DNA of 64,000 bases from Casuarina equisetifolia (GCA_028551475.1 CM052360.1:23506682-23570681), one strand, 5' to 3'. Shown: positions 11,079-22,705, counted from the stretch's first letter. Notes: generated by a model not told the origin, from the letters alone. Made by a program: numbers and translations.

Positions 11079-11940
11079 GTAGTAGATAAAGAAAAGCAAT
11101 TAGTTGAGTACATCTAAGCATGAAGTGAACATCAGATTCAACACTAGAACCTTACAGAACCAAAATGCCTAGAATTCATTTCTCTTGATGCACCACACAA
11201 AACTTGAAAGGGTTGCTGACATATCTCATTAGTACATTTTTCTAGTATTACACTGATGTCAAGCTTGCCCTATACCATGTAACCCCAAAAAACTAGAACA
11301 CAAACAACTAGATTTCTCATTGGCAAAGTTTGAAATCCACTACCACTACTCATTTGCATAAGCCTAGAATCTAGATTTCTCCTACAGTCCAAGCTTAGAC
11401 AAAACAATAATAGTAAACACAACAACAATCCAAAACAATATGAAAAAGACCTATTAGTCTACCATGCTGAAACTGTGCTAGAGTAATACAATGTGTGGCA
11501 ATCACAAAGATTGGCAAGTAGAGTTATGATTTGGTAGAGGACTATCTACACATGTTGGGGTGTATATACAACATATGCAATCAAGGGGTTAGTATGAAAA
11601 CTTATTACGCACACTTTGAATAGAGCATTGATTAATAATGAGGGAAAAAACAATAAGAAGGAATAATGAAACTATATTTGAAGAATGATGATGGTTAATA
11701 TCAAGAATCATGATGCACCATCAATGCAACTATTTGAATAGAGAAGTCTTGAATAATAAGGGAGAAAAATAAAAAGAATGAGAACACTATGTTAGTGAAA
11801 TGCCAAAAAAACAAAAACATGACAAATAAACTTAACATACCATCACTAGGATAGAGGAGGAGAGAATGTCAAGCAGAGCAAAAATGCACAAAGAAGCATT
11901 ATGATATTTAAAAAAAAAAAAAAGAAAAAAAACACCAGAT
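11079..11940. repeat. LRK10L downstream module, copy i (right half)
   Basis: Continues the block broken at 5,000. From agtagataaagaaaag through 'gcaattagttga' and 'taagcatgaa' it aligns with 29,848-30,200 and 54,638-54,850. AT-rich, no coding frame; homology becomes hard to follow after about 11,400. Confidence 0.55.
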
Positions 11941-12194
11941 GTGTTGGCGTATAAGACGGTGCCCCAGCCAAATGGTGAAAGGAAAGTTGTTGCCTTGATT
12001 CACTAAAGGAGACGCCGAAAGGGTTGCTACTTAGTTAGCCGAGGGTCCACATTATTGACGATGAGTATCCCAACCTCGTCGACCTTGTCGACCTCGTTGG
12101 TTCCAGTCAGATGGGAAGCTAATGAGTTTGAAAAATTATTCCTTCATGTGTCCTGGTTTTGGCAATGCCCACAGAGTAGTTTTGGACCTCCTAA
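11941..12194. other. unclassified, GC-richer flank of Copia-1
   Basis: A compositional change starts near 11,941. The stretch has a short plus-strand frame from 12,055 with no recognisable domain. It ends in CCTAA (12,190-12,194), the left target-site copy of Copia-1. Together with 17,552 onward it may be one older repeat split by Copia-1, but I could not classify it. Confidence 0.35.
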
Positions 12195-12411
12195 TGTTAA
12201 TGTACATAGAATCCCACCAACTAAGTTGCCATATTGGGCACTAGAATCATGCTCAATATATTGTAATTATGTTGTAAATATAATTTCCTATATTAGCTAG
12301 GTTCTTACATTATAAATGTAACATGATGCTTGTACACATAATTACTTCGATATAATAGAAATTCCGTTGCACAACTCTGGCCCTTTCTCCTCAATCTTAC
12401 CTTTTCTTACA
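12195..12411 (+). repeat. Copia-1 5' LTR
   Basis: 217 bp, starting TGTTAATGTACA and ending TTCTTACA immediately before the PBS. It matches 17,331-17,546 nearly end to end. It would hold the element's promoter and polyadenylation signals. Confidence 0.95.
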
Positions 12412-12424
12412 TGGTATCCAAGCC
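12412..12424 (+). other. Copia-1 primer-binding site
   Basis: TGGTATCCAAGCC lies directly after the LTR and resembles TGGTATCAGAGC, the complement of the 3' end of initiator methionine tRNA used by most plant Copia elements. Two mismatches in the first twelve bases. Confidence 0.8.
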
Positions 12425-12695
12425 ACCAATCCTTTGAGCCTGCTTCCGCCCAATTTTTTTTCCGGCCATCAAGTACATTGCAACTTTTTTTTATCTATTT
12501 TTTTCCCCTCTTCTATTTTTTCCCTTTACGCTTTTACCCCTCCTCTTTTCCCTAAATTACCCCAATACCCTCACTAAATTACCTCGATACCCTTCACCCC
12601 TTCGGAACCCTAGCTGCCTCCCTTTCCCCTAATTGGAACCCTAGCCACCTTTCTTTCCCTAATCGGAACCCTAATCGCCGCCGCTGCCACCTCCA

Positions 12696-14000
12696 ATGGC
12701 CACTCCAACCCCATCTTCGACCTCCTTTCCTGCATCACCAACCACTCCCGTGGTCAATCGTGACCCTTAGCTTCTCTCTCCCACCGATTTGAAACCTATT
12801 AGCATCGTCTTTAAAAAGCTCACCGGCGAAGCGAATTGAGGGATCCAGAGCTCACAAATCCGCATCGTCTTCCTCGCCCACAACAAGCTCCCCTTCCTCA
12901 CCGGCCTTCTTCCTCACCCCGATGACGCTGAAGCGGCGACCAAATGGGACCAGTGCCAAGCCGCTCTGAAAATGTGGTTGCTTCACTCGGTCGAACCCCA
13001 CCTTGAGAGCTTGGTCTCTCACCCCGACACGGTGCACGCCATCTGGGATTCTCTCCAAGACAGCTTCACGAAGGTCTCTAGCACCCAGAAGTTCTCCCTC
13101 CAGCAAGCCGTTAGTGATTTGCGCCTCCCTGACGGTGCCTCTGGCGATGATCTTACCGCCTTCTACGTTCGCCTCAAGGATCTCCATGGCGAACTCAATG
13201 CCTACGATCCCTCAACTCGCTGTGATTGCGGCAAATGTCAGTGTGACGTCAACTGCCGCCTCCAGACAAAAGACCAGGACGACTTCACGATGCGGTTTCT
13301 CCTCGTGCTGCTAGAGGTGTTCAACACCCTTCACATCAACATCCTTTCCTGGGAAGCCCTTCCCTCTGTGGAGAAAACCTACACCCTGGCCAAGCAGGAC
13401 GTCCACCAGCGGCTCCAGCGCAACGGCCGGAACCCTTTTGGTGAAAACAGCACTTTCCAAGCGTGCCGCGAGACCCCTCTTGCTCTCTCCTCACGCAATT
13501 GATCCCATGGGCCATCTGGCCCTTAGCCCACTGACCCCTCTCAGCCCGCGAATGGGCCAGACGCCAATTCTGGCCCGTGCAATCCGTCTCACTCACCTGC
13601 CTCAGTGGCCCAACGGGCTGTGTGCAGCTATTGCCACAAGCCCAAGCACACCCGCGAGGTTTGTTACCAACTCGTGGGCTATCCCATGGACTCGCGGGCC
13701 AGGCCCAAAGCTGGACCCCGTCGCCGGCCTCCTAGTCGAGGCCCACTAGCCTATAATGCAGCCATCGATGGGGGCTTTGCCCCTGTCCCTTTTGGGCCTT
13801 CTCCTCTTGGGCTTGGACCTCACATGCCACCTACCCATCCCTATGGAGGCTCTTATCCGGCCCCTGGCATTATCGGCCTTGCTCCATCCAGCCCCAGCAG
13901 TGTTTATGGGGGCTCCACGAGCCTCAACCTCTCTGCTAATCAACAACAAAATCTTTTAACCCTCCTCAACCAAGTGGGTCCATCTGACCCATTTTCAGGT
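12696..14000 (+). pseudogene. Copia-1 gag
   Basis: Likely starts at the ATG of MATPTPSSTS. It contains the UBN2/gag core (WDQCQAALKMWLLHSVEP, HAIWDSLQDSF, DLTAFYVRLKDLHGEL) and the nucleocapsid zinc knuckle CSYCHKPKHTREVC at about 13,624, followed by a proline/glycine-rich stretch. In-frame stops occur near 12,766 and 12,837 and at 13,500-13,502 (TGA), yet the frame is the same before and after the last stop. Codon use is GC-rich compared with surrounding host DNA. Confidence 0.85.
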
Positions 14001-14029
14001 TCCACTTCTTCCTTTGTTCCATCTATTTC

Positions 14030-17000
14030 CTCTTTATGGATTATTAACTCGGGGGCAAGTGATCACACCACTTGCAATTTAGCACTTTTAAGTTCATATC
14101 ATCCATGCATTACCCCCTTACATATCACATTACATGATCGATCGACTCACCCCGTCACTCACATCGGTCATTGTCACCCTTATCCTAACCTTCACTTAAA
14201 TAATATTTTATTTGCCCCCCAATTCAAACACAATTTATTATCCATCTAGAAACTAACCCATGACAATAATTGTGTGGCCTTGTTTTTTGATGATTTTTGT
14301 GTTTTTTAGGACCGTATGACTGGAGATCTGACTGGGCTTGGCAAGGCTAATCATGGGCTTTATTTCCTTTGTTATGAATTTCCCTCCAATTTTCGTGCAA
14401 TTTTTTCTGAATATTTATTTTCCCTAAAAAGTACTTTTTGTATTCCCAAACAGCTTCCTTCTTGTAATTTAGTTTTTATTAATAATAACATTTCTTATGA
14501 ACTTTTACATCGATGTCTTGGTCATTCATCTTTGCGCAATTTTTCTTTGCCCAACTATTCCATTTCTTGCCCTTCTTCTTTCTCTTGCCCAATATGCCCT
14601 TTGGCTAAACAAACCCGTCAACCTTTTCCCATAAGTCAAACTACTACCATGAATCTTTTTGAGCTTGTCCACATGGACGTTTGGGGTCCTCACCGGACCC
14701 CCACCCATGATGGTGCTTGATATTTTCTCACCATTGTTGACGATTTCTCCCGCGCCACTTGGACTTTCCTCCTTAAATTTAAAAGTCAAAGTTTTTTTTC
14801 AAAAATTCAATTTTTTATCTCCATGGCCCCTACACAATTCAGTCACCTTGTCCGCCGGATCCGTTCTAACAATGGCATCGAATTTTTTTCCTTCGAGTGT
14901 CGTACCTTTCTCTCTTAGCATGGCATCTTTCATGAGTCTTCTTGTATCTACACCCCTCAACAAAATGGTGTCGTTGAATGCAAGCATCATCATCTTCTTG
15001 ACGTAGCTTGTGCCCTCATGTTTCAAGCACACATTCCCTCTCAATTTTGGGGGGAATGTCTCCTCACCGCCACTTACCTCATCAACCGTCTCCCTTCCTC
15101 TTCTCTCCATGGCATTAGCCCTTTTGAAAAATTATTTGGCAAACCTCCCATCCTTGACCGTCTTTGTGTTTTTGGTTATCGGTGTTATGCCATCATTGTT
15201 GGCCCCCGTGACAAGTTTAGTTCTCAGGCTCTTCCTTGCATTTTTATGGGATATCCCTCTTCCTAAAAAGGCTATCGCCTCTATGACCCTCTTTCTCACA
15301 AATAATTTGTTAGTTGGGACGTCATTTTTCAAGAAAGTGTTTTCCCTTTCAACTCTTCCCATGATAGTCCGCCGGCCTCATCTTCTCCAGCTGCTTCGGA
15401 TCCTGATACTTACATTTCATCCTCACTCCCGGTGGATCTTCTTGAGGACCCTCCCTTCAATCCCCCTTCCCCTTCCTCAATCCCTACTACTCCTCCTCCT
15501 ATCCCTGACCCCTTACCCACCCCCGATCCTCTCCCTGTGGGTCCTGCTCCTTCCTCCTCACCCCCTACCCCTGTTGATCATCCCCTTTAACACTCTAGTC
15601 ACCTTACTCGCCCCCCGATCTGGAACGTGGACTACCTATGCCCTACTATTCCCCAATCCTCCTGTACCTCTCCTTATCCCATCTCCAACTATGTGTCTCT
15701 CCATCACTGCCACCCCCCTTACCAACACTTTATAGCTTCCATTTCTGCCATTTCTGAACCTACCTCCTATCATGAGGCTACTACCAATCCTAATTGGGTG
15801 AATGCCATGGATGCTGAACTTTCTGCCCTTAAGGCGAACCACACATGGGATGTCATTCCTTTGCCCCCTAGTCGTCGTCCTATTGGATGTAAATGGGTTC
15901 ACAAAGTGAAGTACCATGCCAATGGTTCTCTTGACTGCTACAAAGCATGCTTGGTTGCTAAGGGTTTTAATCACCAAGAAGGCATCGACTATCAGGATAC
16001 TTTTTCTCCCATTGCCAAACATGTCACTGTTCACTTATCATCACCATTGCCGCTGTTCACCACTAGCCTCTCTGCCAGATGGATGTCCAGAATGCTTTCC
16101 TTCATGGTGATCACTCTAAGGAAGTTTACATAGAGCTTCCCCCTGAATTTCGCAATCAAGGGGAGTCTCGAGTGTGTCGATTGCGAAAATCCCTTTATGG
16201 GTTAAAGCAAGCCTCTTAACAGTGGAATGAAAAATTCACTGGCGCATTACTTGATCATGGCTTCGCCCAATCTTATCATGATTACTCCTTGTTCACCAAA
16301 CGGCGAGGTACTACTTTCGTAGCTCTACTTATTTATGTTGATGACATTTTGATCACAGGAAACAATCCAACTACCATTGAAGAACTTAAACAATACTTGC
16401 ATGTTACCTTCTTCATGAAGGATCTTGGATTGTCAAAGTTTTTCTTAGGCCTCGAAATAGCCTATTCTCCAGAAGGGATTTCTTTGAGCCAATGAAAGTA
16501 TACGCTGGAACTGATCTCTGAAGCTGGTCTAGCAGGATCTAAACCATCTCTCATTCCGATGGAACAAAACAAGAAATTCACAAGCATTGAATATGATGAA
16601 AGTTCTAGCAAAAAACCTAATGATCCACCTCTTGTAGATCCAACTGTTTACAAACGACTAGTTAGGTGACTGATCTACTTGACTCTCACCAAGCCTGACA
16701 TCACTTTTTTAGTTCAACTTCTCAGTCAATTCATGCACGACCCGAAGCAGTCCCACATGGATGCTGCTCTTAAAGTGATTAGATATCTCAAAAGTTGTCT
16801 AGGACTTGGTCTCATGTTCCTTTCATCTTCACCGTTTGAGCTAAAAGCCTACTGTGACTCAGATTACAGCGCTTGCCCTATGACGAGAAGATCGACCACA
16901 GGATTTTGTATCATGTTAGGAAACTCACCAATCTCATGGCACTCGAAGAAACAACCCACTGTGTGTCTTTCCGATGTCGAAGCTGAATATCGTGTCATAC

Positions 17001-17323
17001 AAGTCACCACTTGTGAAATAGTTTGGATCATTGGTTTACTCAAGGATTTTGGTTTTCACATGAAGTGTCCTGCCTTATTACATTATGACAATGAGGTGGT
17101 AAAAAAGATTGCAGCAAATCCCATCTTCCATGAACGTATGAAACACATTGAGGTGGAGTGTCACTACGCAAGAGAAAAGCTTCTACAGGGTATCATTACA
17201 ACTCAACATGTTCCCACTCAAGAACAACCTGTAAACTTGTTGACAAAGGCACTTTGTAGTAAGCAACATTGGCATCTTTTCTCCAAGCTTAGAGTATTTG
17301 ACTTGTACAAATCTCCGGCTTGA
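14030..17323 (+). pseudogene. Copia-1 pol: protease, integrase, reverse transcriptase, RNase H
   Basis: Domains in order. Protease has WIINSGASDH, with Asn where the catalytic Asp of DSGA belongs. The GAG-pre-integrase zinc region is LLHRCLGHSSLRN ... CPICPLAKQTRQPF. Integrase has VHMDVWGPH, RSNNGIEF (second catalytic Asp now Asn) and PQQNGVVE. A serine/proline-rich linker follows. Reverse transcriptase has [30 protein letters not shown] and the catalytic box LLIYVDDILITG. RNase H has YCDSDYSACPMTRRSTTGF and ends LYKSPA before the polypurine tract. Stops include 14,247-14,249, 14,718-14,720, 16,218, 16,494 and 16,668; there is a frameshift near 16,040-16,080. Not functional. Confidence 0.9.
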
Positions 17324-17330
17324 GGGGGAG
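17321..17330 (+). other. Copia-1 polypurine tract
   Basis: TGAGGGGGAG directly upstream of the 3' LTR; its TGA is also the terminal pol stop. This purine run primes plus-strand DNA synthesis in LTR elements. Confidence 0.85.
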
Positions 17331-17546
17331 TGTTAATGTACATAGAATCCCACCAACTAAGTTGCCATATTGGGCACCAGAATCATGCTCAAATATTGTA
17401 ATTATGTTGTAAATATAATTTCCTATATTAGCTAGGTTTTTACATTATAAATGTAACATGATGCTTGTACACAGAATTGCTTCGATATAATAGAAATCCC
17501 GTTGCACAACTCTGGCCCTTTCTCTTCAATCTTACTTTTTCATACA
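17331..17546 (+). repeat. Copia-1 3' LTR
   Basis: 216 bp, TGTTAATGTACA to TCATACA. It differs from the 5' LTR by scattered transitions and a short indel (AATATATTG against AAATATTG). Confidence 0.95.
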
Positions 17547-17551
17547 CCTAA

Positions 17552-18322
17552 TCAGTTGTTCTAGTTCATCTGCCGCTTGAAGACACCCTGGTTTGTCTTA
17601 TTGCCTCAAGTATGAGGCCTTCGAGAAGTTAGGTCGAGAATTCTCTAAACAGCCATTGTCTGCCATCTTCTTTAGTAAACATTATAAGCTCCACCCATGG
17701 CAGGTGGCGGTTCATGAGAGAGAATATTGGCCAAAGTGTTTGAAAAGTCCCAATAAGAATTGCATCACTATGTTTTCTTGTTGCCGAGCATCAAACCTCT
17801 CACTAACTTAACAAGTGCAGTTGCCATAGGCTCATTTTATTAGTCTTTCGACGGTATCGAGCTACCGTAGAGGTTGACTAATTTATGGTAGTACTCAGGC
17901 AACTCCGTGTTGGTCATTTTATGTTCTCCAAGCTTCCTCTTGATATTAAACTTCTAGGTCTAGTTGGCTTTCTAAAGCACTTCTTAAACGTCTCCTAAAT
18001 TAATTGAACGTTATACAAAAGGAATGAGAGACGGATCCACAGACCTCTTAATCCATCCTGTTATGGCTGAGTGGCATTGATTTCATTGCTCTACCTTAGC
18101 TGGATCATTCTTGGGCCTAAGAAATGACCTATCAGTAAAGCTAAACTTTTTCTCAGCTTTCAACCTGTTGAAATACTATTGTTGGGCTTCTAGTATAACC
18201 TAGAACTGTATAGGCCCATTATAGATTTACATTGTATAGGCCCATTCTTCTTTTGTTCACTATCCCTTATAAGCTTCCAGCATCCGATTGTATGAGTTTA
18301 CATTATTGAATAATGATACTTT
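17552..18322. other. unclassified remnant right of Copia-1
   Basis: A short plus-strand frame lies at 17,593-17,811 without recognisable domain. From about 18,165 to 18,320 the sequence has an LTR-like look (a start at 'tgttgaaatac', 'taggcccat' twice), but no partner copy or target-site duplication was found. Probably old transposon debris. Confidence 0.35.
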
Positions 18323-18420
18323 TTAGGATATGGATAGAATTGACTAATGAACCAAGCATGATCTTTCCTTTGCTGTGGTCTATTCCTTGGAAAAATCCAT
18401 GTCCCTATGCCATGATTTTC
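18323..18420 (+). promoter_or_regulatory. upstream-module copy with W-box motif (diverged)
   Basis: Contains ttttaggatatgg, then TTGACTAATGAACC (W-box TTGACT at 18,340-18,345) and a tgtggtctattcc tail. The same order appears at about 32,104, 34,258, 57,190, 58,090, 58,720 and 62,280. TTGAC[C/T] is the WRKY-factor W-box. Regulatory activity is inferred, not seen. Confidence 0.4.
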
Positions 18421-18499
18421 TACCAAAGATATAATAGTAAAAAAGTTCAGAGATAAAGATGGTAGTTGTGATGTTAATAGTGAAAAAACAACATCAATA

Positions 18500-18820
18500 A
18501 ATTCATAGTAGTTTCAACAAACTTGATTAAGAGTTCAATCTGATATGAAGGTATTAGGTGAGCTCCTTTGTGTTTTCCTATAGGAGAAGTGTGTAACTTT
18601 CCCCTTCTTAAACAAATTAAATAAAATTTAATCATTTTCTCTTGATCTCTTTTGTTTCTAAAGTAATAAGAAAAAACAAAAAATGGAATAATAATTTGTA
18701 AAATAAAATTTAATTACAAAGATCTTAAGATCAACTACTTTCTTATGGTTCACATATAATAAAAGAATTTACAAATGAAATTCTGGGAAAACTTTACAGA
18801 CAATCTCTATATCCTTCCTA
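18500..18820 (-). repeat. LRK10L 3'-flank module
   Basis: Non-coding block resembling 35,160-35,400 and 59,060-59,350. Shared landmarks are 'gagttcaatctgatatgaagg', 'cttcttaaacaaa' and 'aagatcaactactttct'. In the 35-38 kb copy this lies just 3' of the minus-strand kinase exon. Here the kinase exon is missing and the flank runs into ectodomain sequence. Confidence 0.5.
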
Positions 18821-18972
18821 TGGAGCAACTATTTTATTTTCCACTATTAATGGGTGGAAATTGCCATTGCGAGAAACATTTATAAATTAGCTTTGCTAGA
18901 TTAATAAATTTGGAATGCAAACAGAGAAAGAGTTGAGAATGAATGTTGAGATTTATTTGACAAAGACAATAC

Positions 18973-19430
18973 CTTCGGGTTTAGCTTCGGGGAAGCACTC
19001 ACTTTTCGATTCATCGCTAAAGCACTCACTTTTCGATTCATTGCTAGCATTTTTCGATCTAAGACCAATTCAATCTTAGATTTCTGTAATCATTATAGTT
19101 TACTTGATATGGAATTGATGAAAGAGGATACATCTTCCTACAAGATGCTGTGGCATAGTTGCTGATGTAGCCATCAACATCGAAGGCGCGAACTTGGTGG
19201 CTGGACTATTTGGAGAAGAGATCTCGTAGACTGTGTTTTCTGATGAGAAACAATTGAATAATATGTAGTCATTAGTGTCTCCTTCTGCGATTTGGAAAGG
19301 CGAGGTAGACAAATTGTCTAGGGAAAGCTGTCCTCGGAAGCAAGGCTCTGAGTATTTTACTATAATTTCCTCAACTTGGTAGTCAATATAATCGACCAAA
19401 AATTTTATAGAATGCTCCACTCGATTGTAT
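18973..19430 (-). pseudogene. LRK10L ectodomain exon, relict copy 2
   Basis: Minus strand: SIKFLVDYIDYQVEEIIVKY, SEPCFRGQLSLDNLSTSPFQ, AEGDTNDYILFNC, then CRKMYPLSSIPYQV in another frame. This is the cysteine-rich GUB_WAK/WAK-associated region of Lr10-like kinases and aligns with the 37 kb copy. The N-terminal signal peptide is absent. Frame is lost around 19,190, with further stops toward the 3' end. A 27-bp tandem duplication (first unit from about 18,994, second from 19,021) repeats the codons for an ESKSECF-like patch. A GT donor follows the exon at 18,972-18,971. No kinase exon accompanies it. Confidence 0.75.
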
Positions 19431-20057
19431 TAGCACAACTAAATGATTTACAGAGTAGTACTTCTCTATATTTCCTCAACTTAGTAGCAAACGATGGAGA
19501 TGGCGTTGGTGCAGTGTCCAACACGCTAACTGCAGTTCCTTGAAGTTTGTCTTCACCATTTCTCTCCACATGTTTAAGATCTTCCTAGAGGCTTTTGATT
19601 TTGGTGCCAACATCATTTCCCTCCACTTGCCACTTGTTTAAGATCATTCCTATAAGTTTTTGTTTTTTCATGAACTTAATTGAGTATATGATACGTATTT
19701 TGTATTCATAAATAAATGTGAGAGTGTGTATATTTTATTATAGGTGTTAGAATTAAAAGGACTTTTTTTTATGTTCATATCACTCTTAGCTTTTTAGACA
19801 TGATGTCACAGTTACATAAACTTTTTTTTACGTTCAGTTCCTTGAATACTTACCGTTGCGTTGGTCTTATGACAGGTAATGAGTCAATAATGTTGATATT
19901 TGATTACCTTTTGGAGATTTATCTCTTTCCTAATCCGTATTTTTGACTCGCACCACAGATTGATGTGTTTTTCATATAATATTTCTGGTTTTTCCTTTTC
20001 TTAATCTTTTTTCATATACCTGATTCTGATCAAGACTACTAATGTCCCAATGACTTG
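19431..20057. other. no gene recognised
   Basis: Spacer between the minus-strand relict copy 2 and the plus-strand relict copy 3, which sit head to head. Short frames only; no clear repeat structure. Confidence 0.45.
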
Positions 20058-22099
20058 AAGCATTATAGTGACTTCATTTCTAACTCCAAGTTCGTAAAAG
20101 CTAACGTTGCTGTTTTCTTTATCACAGATTTTCTAGTGGTCGCATTATGTGAGTTTTCTTGCTCAAAACATTGTTTCAATGACAATATAGAGTTAGAAAT
20201 AGATTTGATATGTTTAATGGAGTACTTTGGAATTAGTTGATCTAAACTTTTAAGCTTTTGTTTGGATTTGAAAAACCATAGGAATTATATATGAATGGAA
20301 AGTTTTAAATTTTTTAACCAATTATGAACTTCAAATGAATAAAATCACTAGTTGATTATACAAATGAAAATTTGATACAGTGCTTTGGCACTCGTTGGTC
20401 TAGAACTTCTAGGAAATTAGCTTAAGAAGTTTAACGAAGTCTCAAATTTCTTAAGAAATTAACTTCTTCTATAAATAGAAGTAATTTCTTTTTTCTTGCC
20501 ACGTTGGATCAAATGATTACAAAACATTAGTAACCAATACTTTGCATAGGCAAATCAAAATATTAGTAATCAATACTTCTATTAAATTAATCAAAATCTT
20601 TTCTACCAATCTTAATAGGCAAAATATTTATCCCAACTATAGGTTAGCCAAAGCACAATGAGAGTGAATAAAATCCAACTAACCCGATTTGAATTCCATA
20701 AACGTAAATAAAAAGCATTACAAGTTCCTTTATGCAAAGTTGAAAAATTATTTAGTTTATGATAACTTACTAATTAAATTCTTCTTCTCTATTTAGATAG
20801 TGGTGCATGTTCTTTGTACATAATTGGTAAGAAATTGTCTCTCTTATTTGATATCCTTTTATTATGTTAAATATCTATTTTATTATAATTAACTATTTTT
20901 TAACTAGAAATAAAGTTCTAGAGCAATACAAAAACATATTTATCTTTGTTTAATTGTTTTTGGATTTTCCTACCTAGGAATGTACCATGGGCTATTAATG
21001 ATTTTGGGGACTTTATTGATCATGGCATTTTTTATATACAAATGGTGTAGGAGGCATCAATCTATGTATGACACCATTGAAGAATACCTTCAAACTCACA
21101 ACAACCTTATGCCAATTCAGTATTCTTACTTAGAAATTAAAAAGATGATTAAAAGTTTCATAGAAAAATTAGGTGAAGGAGGCTATGGTACTATATACAA
21201 AGGAACGTTGCAAAATGGGAATCCTATAGCAATAAAGATGTTAGGCAAGTCTAAAGGTAATGGACAAGAATTTATAAATGAAGTTGCAACAGTGGGAAGG
21301 ATACATCATGTTAATGTAGTACAACTCATTGGATTTTGTGTTGAAGGGTCAAAGCGAGCCCTAATATATGAATTCATGCCGAATGGGTCATTGAATAAGC
21401 ACATTTTTTCACTAGAAGGAAGCATTTTCTTAAGCTACAAAAGAATATATGATATTGCTTTAAGAGTTGCTCATGGGATTGACTTTTTACATCGAGGATG
21501 TGACATGCAAATTTTGCATTTTGATATCAAGCCTCACAACATTTTTCTTGATGAGAACTTCACACCTAAGATTTCTGATTTTGGTTTGGCAAAACTATTT
21601 CTAGTGGAGAATAACATTGTTTCTTTTACTGCAGCAAAAGGAACCCTTGGATATATGGCTCTTGAGTTATTTTATAAAAACATTAGAAGCATTTCATATA
21701 AAGCTGATATTTATAGTTTTGGAAATTTATTGATGGAAATGGCAAGTAGAAGAAAGAATGTGAATGTCTTTACTGAACATTCAAGCCAAATTTACTTCCC
21801 GACTTGGATTTATGACCAATTACACCAAGAAGAGAACATAAGAATGGAAGAACTTGATGAAAAGGAAAAGAAAATTGTTAAGAAGATGATCATAGTGGCA
21901 TTTGGTGCATCTAAATGAAACCTAGTGAGCGTCCTCCAATGAACAAAGTCATAAACATGCTTGAAGGATATATTCAAAGCTTACAATGGCTTTGAAACCT
22001 TTTTTACAATCACTAGAACGCCCAATTGTTGAAGTCGAAGAGGATTCAAATCACACTAGCTTATCATTTAGATTTGAGAAATCAGGTAACTCACTTTTT
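20058..22099 (+). pseudogene. LRK10L receptor kinase, copy 3: mini-exon plus kinase exon, ectodomain lost
   Basis: Intron sequence matching the copy at 44,253 begins at 20,058, but the ectodomain exon before it is absent. A 30-bp mini-exon (20,797-20,826) sits between AG and GTAAG. The kinase exon starts at 20,978 after AG: transmembrane segment ([18 protein letters not shown]), juxtamembrane [20 protein letters not shown], then [13 protein letters not shown] (P-loop), AIKML (lysine), [26 protein letters not shown] (catalytic loop with Phe for Arg, a non-RD kinase), DFGLAK, and MALE where APE is usual. A 1-base loss at about 21,911 (gcatttgg against gcattatgg in the 46 kb copy) stops the frame at 21,918. 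The lost-frame tail continues to about 22,090. Otherwise open for 312 codons. Confidence 0.87.
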
Positions 22100-22485
22100 T
22101 AAATGCAAATATAGTTCTTATATTACTCTACTAAACAACTTGCTTCCTTATGTACCTTTAATAATTAATTATGAGAGTGTTAGAAAAGTATAATTTTATG
22201 TTCTTTTATCATCATAATAAAGTACTACCTGAACTTAGTGAATATATCTCAATGTTTAAGTGGAACATTTCAAATTACAATATCCTGGTTTGCATATGTT
22301 TGTATCTACTAATCGTAACTTTATGAATTCATACAATTTATTGTGTATCTCACATTTAAAAAATTGTGTACGATTCAATCATTTGATACCAACTAATCTC
22401 ATACTATCTTTTATGAATTTAACAAGCTCGTTTGACTCATAATATTTCATAAGTTTAACTCATTTAATGAAATTGGTTTTAATTT
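22100..22485. other. 3' flank of LRK10L copy 3 and LINE target site
   Basis: AT-rich flank matching 46,473-46,820. It ends in the left target-site copy aattggttttaattt (22,471-22,485) of the following LINE. No coding potential seen. Confidence 0.6.
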
Positions 22486-22554
22486 AGACATCGCCCGCTT
22501 GCCCCCCAGCTCGCCCCCCCCAGCTAGCCCCCTCCATATTCGCCCTCCCCCCCC

Positions 22555-22705
22555 CACCCAAATCCGCCCTCCCTCGGCCTAGATCCACCCCAACCCCGAC
22601 CCAGATCCGCCCTCCACAGCCCAGATCCACCCTCCACAGCCCAGATCTGCCCTCCTCCTGATCAGATCCACCCTCCTCCCGATCAGATCCGCCATCCCCC
22701 TACTA
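22555..22705 (+). repeat. LINE-2 5' UTR tandem array (~20-bp cagatccrccctcc units)
   Basis: At least five imperfect units of about 20 bp, each built on cagatccgccctcc or cagatccaccctcc, preceded by a C-run-rich stretch from 22,495. Very low in G and strikingly pyrimidine-rich against an AT-rich background. It lies in the leader upstream of ORF1, where LINEs carry internal promoters; promoter function is inferred. Confidence 0.75.

Larger units (their letters stand above)
12195..17546 (+). mobile_element. Copia-1: full-length Ty1/Copia LTR retrotransposon (decayed)
   Basis: Complete architecture of 5,352 bp: 5' LTR 12,195-12,411, tRNA-primed PBS from 12,412, gag, protease, integrase, reverse transcriptase and RNase H in Copia order on the plus strand, polypurine tract 17,321-17,330, 3' LTR 17,331-17,546. 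An exact 5-bp duplication CCTAA flanks it (12,190-12,194 and 17,547-17,551). LTRs begin TG and end CA. They differ at roughly nine or more sites including small indels, so it is older than Copia-2. The coding part carries many stops and frameshifts and has lost catalytic residues. Confidence 0.95.

Noticed and set aside
15010..15735. 241-codon plus-strand open frame
   Set aside because: It is an out-of-frame shadow over Copia-1 integrase and linker; the real frame shows FWGECLLTATYLINRLP and the proline-rich linker, while this one is a leucine-rich artefact of C/T-rich codons.
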